This document shows, one piece after another, positions 58,336-64,000 of a stretch of 64,000 nucleotides of DNA. Every line of letters starts with the position of its first letter. The stretch's first letter is position 1. The DNA is taken from contig CAWAQA010000003.1 in the NCBI GenBank assembly GCA_963784065.1, positions 682,001-746,000 on the forward strand, read 5' to 3'. Source of the stretch: CAWAQA01 sp963784065 (GTDB lineage: Bacteria > Acidobacteriota > Vicinamibacteria > Vicinamibacterales > UBA2999). The translations under genes were made by a program, and so were the position numbers. The notes below the pieces were generated by a model. The model was given only the letters and a program-made list of their open reading frames with translations. It was not told where the DNA came from and made no database searches.

Positions 58336-59224
58336 CTATTTCCCCTGACGTTCCTTCTGCAGTTGATCCAGATAGGCGCGCTCGAGCCGCTGAACGCCCT
58401 GTGCATAGCCCGCAGGATCGACGAACCTGTTCGGGTCGTAGGGATCGCCGGGCTTGTACTTTTCGTGGAGCCGGAACTGGCCGGCATGCGACGACACGAA
58501 CACGTCGCCCGACAACTGTTTCTGCTTCTCGAACGTCCGGGCGTACTCCTGGACGATGTTCGGGTAACCGGGACTGTCGAGCAGCTTCACGCCGTCGTTG
58601 ATGCCGTTCATGTTGGCGATGAGGACCCGGTAACTGCGCCCGCTGTCCTGTGTCGTAAAGGTGAAGCTGGTGGAGCCCTTCGTGTGACCGGGGTGGTGGT
58701 GCGCGGTGAGCTCGGTCTTGCCGAGCCGGATCGTGTCACCGTCCTTCAGACGCCGATCGACCGTGATTGGCTCGTACATCCGCGGGCGACCCTGGGGAAA
58801 CCGGAAGTCGGTGACGCCGCCGTCTTCGAGCATCGGGGCGTCGGCCTCGTGCATCAGCATCCTCGCCTTCGTCAGCCTCTTCATCTCGGCCATCGCGCCA
58901 ACGTGATCCCAGTGTCCATGCGTGGCGAGGAGCAGCTTGATATCGCTCACCTTGAACCCGAGCGATTCGATGTTGGCGCGAATCATCGGCGCGGAGCTGT
59001 CGACGCCGGTGTTGATCAGGATGTGGCCCTCGGGCGTGGTGATCAGGTACAGACGACAGGTCGTAGGTGCCGACGTAGTACAGGTTCCCGACGATCCGGA
59101 ATGCCGGGAAAGGTTTCGTCCATGCCTCGTTGGTCACGCGCGGCGGCTGGCTGGGGGCCTGCGCCGCCAGGGCGATCGCGGCGAGGGCAACAAGGGCGGG
59201 CATGGCGAAGAGTCTTCTGCGCAT
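58336..59224 (-). CDS. Subclass B3-type metallo-beta-lactamase-fold protein, frameshifted
   Basis: About 296 aa from the ATG at 59224. Signal peptide (LFAMPALVALAAIALAAQ), then NEAWTKPFPAFRIVGNLYYV and YVGTYDLS. After a break near 59050 come IRANIESLGFKVSDIKLLLA, the metal motif ATHGHWDHVGAMAEMK, MHEADAPMLEDGGVTDF and HHHPGHTKGSTSFTF. The HxHxDH pattern, the GG near the second metal and the PGHTxGS element match subclass B3 enzymes. True beta-lactam hydrolysis cannot be concluded. Other B3-like proteins act as lactonases. Confidence 0.83.
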
Positions 59225-59253
59225 CGGCCAATCCTTCCGTAGGGGAGCCAATC

Positions 59254-60053
59254 CTAGCACTCGATGGCGGCAGTGGGCAGTAGGCAGTGGACAGGCGCTG
59301 CAGTGGGAAGCGCCACCAGCTGGTTGTGGCTTACGGCTTCAGCCGGAAGGCCTGCCGACTGCCTACTGCCTACTGCCAGTACCGGTTCCTCCGTCCCGGC
59401 GATGGGCCGCAGGTCGATCCGCAGCGCGACGTCGGCCGTCACGTTGACCGTAACGGGCTCGGCCTCGTAGCCTGCCTTCCACGCGATCGCGTCGTAAGAC
59501 CCCGAGGGGATCGGGATCGCGGCCCGCCCCTGTTCGTCAGTCGTGGCGCGATAGGGACCGAGCCGGATCTCGACGCGGCCGGCAGGCTCATGCACGGTCG
59601 AGTCGACGGCCGTGATCGTGACGATGTATTCGGGCGGTCTGGCGACGGTGAACGTGAAGCTCGTGGAGAAGGCGTGGTTCTTCCGGCTGAAGCCGGAAGC
59701 CACGTCAGAGCCGGACGCCACTCGGAGCCGGACGCACGTGCCAGGTGTGCTGCCCTTCCGAACCGGCGGCGGGTAACTCGACCTGCGCCCAATAGAGCGC
59801 CGTCGTCCCGGGCCATGGGGTCTCGCTCAACCGGGCGCGAGCGAGCGATTTCCCGGTCCCGTCGCGCACCTCGATCTCGTGCGCGTCGAGCGCGCAGCCC
59901 GCGGGACACGCGATGCCGATCTTCACGGTAAACGGACGGCTCATCACGGCCGGTGAGGGGATGTCCCACACCGCGACGCTGGAATCGTGGGTGTCGTCTG
60001 TCACGCGCAGCGGCGGGAAATGTACTGGAATATCCGGGCGGTGTCAGCAGCAC
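59254..60053 (-). CDS. Small Ig-like/carboxypeptidase-regulatory protein with an embedded palindromic repeat, frameshifted
   Basis: Reading from about 60050: HDSSVAVWDIPSPAVMSRPF, VKIGIACPAGCALDAHEIEV and ALYWAQVELPAAGSEGQHTW form one beta domain. A second follows with YIVTITAVDSTVHEPAGRVE, IRLGPYRATTDEQGRAAIPI and SGSYDAIAWKAGYEAEPVTV, a CarboxypepD_reg-type fold. Between them the dispersed palindrome (59677-59697) is translated as ASGFSRK. Breaks lie near 60010 and 59705. The C-terminus runs into another repeat. Start uncertain, function unknown. Confidence 0.5.
59273..59389. repeat. GCAGTAGGCAGT inverted repeat with internal palindrome
   Basis: GGCAGTGGGCAGTAGGCAGT at 59271-59290 pairs with ACTGCCTACTGCCTACTGCC at 59360-59379. 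A CGGCTTCAGCCGG palindrome lies inside the loop. The element overlaps the 3' end of the preceding gene. Confidence 0.7.
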
Positions 60054-60107
60054 CGGCAGGCGCGGCGGCGTGTCAGAGAGGCGACCTGAGATCCGCCCTC
60101 GATGGGG

Positions 60108-60875
60108 CTATTTCTTGACGAATGCGATGCCGACGCCGCCGCCCTGCGGCACCATCGGCTCGACGGCAAAGCGATGGTCGCCGTGCCCGATGGTCACGGT
60201 GCGGCCTGCCACGATCCCGATGGCGGCGCCAAACGCGACGTCGCTCAGGAAATGACGCTTGTCCTGGATGCGCGAGGCGGCGACGTACGAGGCGGCCGCG
60301 TAGGCGGGCACGCCGGCCGTCCAGCCGAAATGCCGCTGGAGCACCGTCGCCGCGGCAAAGCTCACCGAGGTGTGGCCCGAAGGGAACGAAAACTCGGTGC
60401 CATCGGGGCGGCCGCGCCGCACCGCAAGCTTGACGCCCAGGGTCATCGCCTGCGCCACGATGTTGGCGCGAACGAGATCGGCGCCAACGTCGGCCATTCG
60501 CGAGTGCCCGGCCAGCCGGCCAACGCCATACGTGGCCAATGCACCGGCCAGCTGGAATTTCGCCCCGCCGATCAATTCACCGCGTGCAAAGACCCGGTCT
60601 GCCCCCGCCGACCTGCTCATCGCGTCCGACGTCGTCCCGTCGAGTGACTGCGCAAGTGACGCTCCGACGAGCCCCAGCGTCAACCACGTGGCGGTTTCCT
60701 TGCTCGGGAGCTTCGTGAAGTCGGTCAGGGTATCCGTCGCGAGGCTCTTGACGCTCGGAACGGACGGGACCGGGGCAAGGCTGGTGGTCTGCGCGGCCAA
60801 CGGCCCGACACTGCCTGCCAGCATCGCGACAGACAGTGAGGTGCAGAGGCAGAACGAGCGAACCGGTCGGATCAT
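60108..60875 (-). CDS. PAP2-family membrane-associated phosphatase
   Basis: 255 aa from the ATG at 60875. Signal peptide (FCLCTSLSVAMLAGSVGPLA), then hydrophobic helices. The three phosphatase motifs are present: KLAVRRGRP (KxxxxxxRP), FPSGHTS (PSGH) and SRIQDKRHFLSDVAFG (SRxxxxxHxxxD). Such enzymes remove phosphate from lipid or isoprenoid phosphates in the periplasm. It follows the kinase-like gene by 95 bp on the same strand. Confidence 0.9.
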   Translation of the reverse strand: MIRPVRSFCLCTSLSVAMLAGSVGPLAAQTTSLAPVPSVPSVKSLATDTLTDFTKLPSKETATWLTLGLVGASLAQSLDGTTSDAMSRSAGADRVFARGELIGGAKFQLAGALATYGVGRLAGHSRMADVGADLVRANIVAQAMTLGVKLAVRRGRPDGTEFSFPSGHTSVSFAAATVLQRHFGWTAGVPAYAAASYVAASRIQDKRHFLSDVAFGAAIGIVAGRTVTIGHGDHRFAVEPMVPQGGGVGIAFVKK

Positions 60876-60970
60876 AAGTGATTGAGCGGTTAGACGGCTC
60901 AGAAGCCGTTCGGGCCGTAATCGTAACCCAACTTCCGGACTCGGGAACGGCCGGAATCGCGGGAACTGGC

Positions 60971-62657
60971 TCAGGATTGGGGTTGGGAGTCGGGCGTCGA
61001 GGACCGTTCCAGTCCGACGGCACGCCATCCCTGGGCGGTGCGGCGGAAGGAAATCGTAACGGGCGCGTTCCACGATGGGTAGTCGGCTATGCACAGTTCG
61101 GACCACCACCGAGACGAAATCGCGCCCCTCGAGGACGGAGGGCGGCGCCAGCACGCGCGGCGAGGCCACGCGGATTTCCTGCGGCGTCCCGATCGGGCTC
61201 CCGGTGGCGTTGTCGAACGCCGACCACCGGAGCACGTAGGTCGTCGCAACCCGGCTCGCCACCCGGGCGTCCATCGCGGCGTTACGGAACGTGAATATGC
61301 CATCGGCATCGAGCGCCGGCTCCCTGATTGGATTAACGCCGGCGAGCCAGGCCGTCAACACCTTGTCGCGGCGGGCGATCAAGGTTTTCGCGATGTATTC
61401 GGTCGCGGCGGGATTGGAGTAGCGTGCCTTCGCCACAATGGCCCTGATCCGCTCGTCGTTGAACTGTGCGACCAGCCGTGCGCCCCAGAACGCATCGTCG
61501 GGGCGCATGTTGTCGAAGGCGGGGTTGGGATACTCGGGGCGCCACTTCACCGGATCGAAGAAATCAGACTCGAAGCGCCCGACCGCGGGCGACACCTCCG
61601 GATAATCGACGCCGATCCACGGGCGGACGTACAGGCCGAAGGTGGCAAGCGTCTTGAGCGCCGGCGCCCATTCGAGGATGTACTCGTTGCCGGCGCGCGG
61701 CACCTGCGCGAACACGCTGCCACTGCCCAGGGTCGATCCGAAGTCGAACATGTAGTGGCGGATGAACTGCCGGCCGCCGCGCGTCTCGAGCATGTCGAGG
61801 CTGTTGAGACCGCGCGAGTCGTCGTGGTTCACCCAGGCGGCGAAGACGCGGCTGGCTCTCAGCTCGCGGCGATGCTCGTGCGGGTGGATGTCGTTCGGAT
61901 CGTCGGGCCGGGTGCCGTAGTACTTGAAATAGCCCAGCGGCCGGCCGTCGGCGAAGCGGCTCAGCGTCGCCCGGTAGTTGCCGTTGGGCATCCGCGCCGC
62001 ACGCGCGAGCAGGCGATCGATGTCCTCCCGGCGCATGCTCCGCCGCCGCCCGGACATGTCCACGGTCGTCGCTTCCGGAGAGATGACGATCTTCGCCGGA
62101 TCGACTTCCACGACGTACCCCTGGACGACGTTGTAGCCGAGCGCGTGGTAGATCGCCGCCCCGATGACCTCGGCGCCGCTTGCCATCTCGGGATTCGACG
62201 GCGGGTCGAACTTGAGCTGGTAGAGCCGTCCCTGCGGGTCGACGATCCGGTAGCCGGGGGTGATGCCGGTGCTCTTTTCCTGGACGATCGGCCACGTCTC
62301 GAAGTCGACCGTGTCCATGTCGTTCGGCCCGCGGACGATCTCTTCGAGCGTCATCTGACGCGAGCCGATGCGATTGGTGAACCAGCTCGAGTCGGGCACT
62401 TCGTCCATCGTGTTGACGTTCATCGCCCGGACATCGCGCCGGTCGCCCACGTTCAGGAACGTGTGCTCCGTGAAGTCGTACCCGTTGCTCCCCTCGATCG
62501 GCACGGCCTTGCTTGCATCCAGGGCCATGTCGTCATCAACCTGGATCGGGTCGTCGGGGAAGAACCGGGGCGCGGCACCGTTGCCGGCTGCGACGAACAG
62601 CAGCAGCAGCAACAGGGCGCAGGAGACCGGCTTTAGCCGGGCCGTGGGTGTCGTCAA
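60971..62657 (-). CDS. Secreted protein with protein-kinase-like motifs (uncharacterised)
   Basis: About 560 aa from TTG 62657, which overlaps the upstream stop (TTGA). A signal peptide (VSCALLLLLLFVAAGNG) and an acidic N-terminal region come first. Then LYQLKFDP (Lys149), GAEVIGAAIYHALGYNV (Glu163), SRVFAAWVNHDDSRGLNSLD (His278-x-Asp280-x4-Asn285) and RHYMFDFGSTLG (Asp305-Phe-Gly) fall in the order and spacing of an atypical kinase core: ATP-anchoring Lys/Glu, catalytic HxDxxxxN, metal-binding DFG. I know no described family with this set; HipA- and CotH-like kinases are the nearest in style. The C-terminal ~240 residues are of unknown type. A break near 61045 precedes the stop at 60971. Activity is inference only. 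Confidence 0.7.
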
Positions 62658-63817
62658 AAAACATGGCCAAACCTGAAAATGAAATGCGGGCCGCCGCTGC
62701 TCCCGAACGCGCCCTCGACGCGGAGAAACACGCCGTTCGAGGTGCCGAACCGGAAGCCGATGCCGTAGTCGGACTCGAGGTCGGAGAAGTTCATATCCTC
62801 CACGCGTGAGGCCACCTTGCCTGCGTCATAGAAGATCGCACCGTCCATCGCCGTGAAAATCTCCCACCGGTACTCGGCCTGGAACAGCAGCACGTTCTCG
62901 TCGCGGAAGCGGAACCGGCGGAAGCCTCTGAGATCGTCGGGCCCGCCGAGCGTGCGCTGGAAGTAGAACGGCACTGCCGATCCGCTGGCCGCGTCCGACA
63001 CCGATGCAAACCCGCGCAGCGCCAGGACGCGGCGGTTCTTGTAGAGCGAGATGTACTGCTGCACGTCCGCTTCGACCCGATCGAAGTCGAAACGCGATCC
63101 GTCGAGGTCGTCGAAGTGCTGGTAGGCGATGGCGTAGCGGGCGCCCTGCCGCGGGTTGGCGCGCGGCTGCCGCGTGTTGATCTCGGCGGACACTTCCGAG
63201 CGGAGGAAATCCGGTTGCGCGTCGAGCACCGTGACGCGCGGCGTCATGTGCTCCACGCCCGATGCGAACGACAGCCACGGCGTGACGCGGACGCCGGCCG
63301 TGCCGCCGAAATCGGTGCTGCGCAGCCCGTATGTCGTGTGGTCCTCGCTTCGTGAATCGGGACCGAGACCGAAAAAGTCTTCTTCCCGGTAGTTGTACCG
63401 GCGTCCGTGCACGTCGGCGAATACACGCCCGCCGGCGAGCTCGGGCATCGTGAGCCGCGCGTCGACAATCCAGTACTTCTGGGTGCTTCCCACGAGGAAC
63501 GTACTGAAATCGACCTCTTCGCCAATCACGTCCGCATGCCGGTACCCGGGACCGATGGCGAGACCGCTGCCTGGCGTGATGTTGCCGATCTTGGGATAGA
63601 ACCCCTCGGGCGGATTGAGGACACGCTCGAGAACCCGCCGGTTCTCGAGCGCCAGCAGGGCGCGCTCGAGACGGCCGGAGCGGGGCGGTTCGACGTCCTT
63701 CGCCTTCTCCTCGCGCTCGCGCGCCAGCGTTTCGGCACGCGTCTGCGGCTCCTGCGCGTAAACGCCGGAGGCCGGCCATGCGCACATCACCACGACCGCC
63801 AGCCACGCAACCCGCAT
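62654..63817 (-). CDS. Omp85/BamA-like outer-membrane beta-barrel without POTRA domains
   Basis: 387 aa from the ATG at 63817. Signal peptide (VAWLAVVVMCAWPASGVYA), a charged linker and a ~16-strand barrel ending in FRFGHVF, with the terminal Phe required for outer-membrane insertion. Surface-antigen features: YPKIGNITPGSGLAIGPGY, FFQRTLGG-like FYFQRTLGGPDDLRGFRRFR and FQAEYRWEIF near the end. There are no POTRA repeats, so it is not BamA itself. It overlaps the kinase-like gene (TTGA). Confidence 0.85.
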   Translation of the reverse strand: MRVAWLAVVVMCAWPASGVYAQEPQTRAETLAREREEKAKDVEPPRSGRLERALLALENRRVLERVLNPPEGFYPKIGNITPGSGLAIGPGYRHADVIGEEVDFSTFLVGSTQKYWIVDARLTMPELAGGRVFADVHGRRYNYREEDFFGLGPDSRSEDHTTYGLRSTDFGGTAGVRVTPWLSFASGVEHMTPRVTVLDAQPDFLRSEVSAEINTRQPRANPRQGARYAIAYQHFDDLDGSRFDFDRVEADVQQYISLYKNRRVLALRGFASVSDAASGSAVPFYFQRTLGGPDDLRGFRRFRFRDENVLLFQAEYRWEIFTAMDGAIFYDAGKVASRVEDMNFSDLESDYGIGFRFGTSNGVFLRVEGAFGSSGGPHFIFRFGHVF

Positions 63818-64000
63818 CACGCGGCCTTGTCGCGCGCGTCGGCGGGCGCGAGCTTCCGGTGCTCGCGCGCGATCGCAACAGCGACCACCAGCCAGGCGGC
63901 CACGACCACGAGGTTCAGCAGCGCGTACTGGCGGACACTGAACGCCAGCGCCGTACCCGCAAAGACCACCGCCGCCGACAACATGTCGCCGGTGCGCAGG
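63817..64000 (-). CDS. C-terminal end of a membrane transport protein (start outside window)
   Basis: The last ~60 codons before a TGA at 63817-63819, which overlaps the Omp85-like ATG (TGATG). TGDMLSAAVVFAGTALAFSV and YALLNLVVVAAWLVVAVAIA are two hydrophobic helices followed by a charged tail (REHRKLAPADARDKAA). The TGDxLSA start of the first helix is reminiscent of Npt1/Npt2-type nucleotide transporters, but the fragment is too short for a firm call. Confidence 0.55.
   Translation of the reverse strand, partial: LRTGDMLSAAVVFAGTALAFSVRQYALLNLVVVAAWLVVAVAIAREHRKLAPADARDKAA

Noticed and set aside
60108..62657. Single 849-codon frame joining the kinase-like and PAP2 proteins
   Set aside because: The PAP2 part has its own signal peptide and start (60875). 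The fusion arises because an indel near 61045 hides the kinase-like gene's stop.

Overview
The window is high-GC DNA whose gene content suggests an Acidobacteriota member, probably of the Vicinamibacteria type. This is an inference from several features: a TonB receptor with a carboxypeptidase-regulatory N-terminus, a MoxR/DUF58/VWA (Bat-like) operon, a short-C-terminus sigma-54 activator paired with NarL-type regulators, many secreted proteins of unknown function and abundant palindromic intergenic repeats. I see no rRNA, tRNA, CRISPR, phage or transposase genes. About 25 genes are split between two reading frames while both halves keep family motifs. This looks like residual long-read consensus indels rather than gene decay. 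Such genes are therefore given as whole spans with the break noted, and their start or end can be off by a few codons.

Layout. (1) 1-13782, minus strand: the first ~4,590 codons of a giant secreted multidomain protein (DMF-amidohydrolase-like head, DUF4082, 7 LamG domains, PKD-like domains, 12 tandem cadherin-like repeats), running off the left edge. (2) 13938-17558: its likely regulators, namely a sigma-54 activator, two paralogous NarL-type response regulators and a divergent PilZ protein. A related ~30-bp element lies upstream of three of these minus-strand genes. (3) 17816-22282, minus: folE, a secreted protein, two glycosyltransferases and a ketopantoate-reductase-like gene, mostly with 4-bp overlaps. 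(4) 22254-27539: a TPR protein, an MFS exporter, a small membrane protein, two secreted proteins of unknown function and an MBL-fold hydrolase. (5) 27585-46370: an aromatic-acid (gentisate / dihydroxybenzoate) catabolic region. It holds a MetE-core-like methyltransferase, a maleate-isomerase-like protein, gentisate dioxygenase, two FAA hydrolases, an aromatic-acid MFS importer, a TonB receptor, an NTF2-like protein, a CoA-transferase, a gamma-resorcylate-decarboxylase-like amidohydrolase and a GntR/FCD regulator. Unrelated genes (38497-42780) are interspersed. Shared palindromes in the divergent promoters suggest one regulon. (6) 46898-53747: a small membrane protein and a Bat-like operon with ATGA/GTGA couplings. 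(7) 53863-59224: CHRD protein, PQQ dehydrogenase with an N-terminal cytochrome c domain, zinc-ribbon protein(s), DinB-like protein and a B3-type MBL-fold protein. (8) 59254-64000, minus: a transporter end, an Omp85-like barrel, a secreted protein with protein-kinase-like motifs, a PAP2 phosphatase and a small Ig/CarboxypepD-type protein.

The most interesting leads are the kinase-like/Omp85/PAP2 module, the common element upstream of the response regulators and the giant gene, the operator pair tying the aromatic genes together, a five-unit tandem array of large nested hairpins at 42781-43312, and a dispersed palindrome family that enters coding sequence in at least two places.
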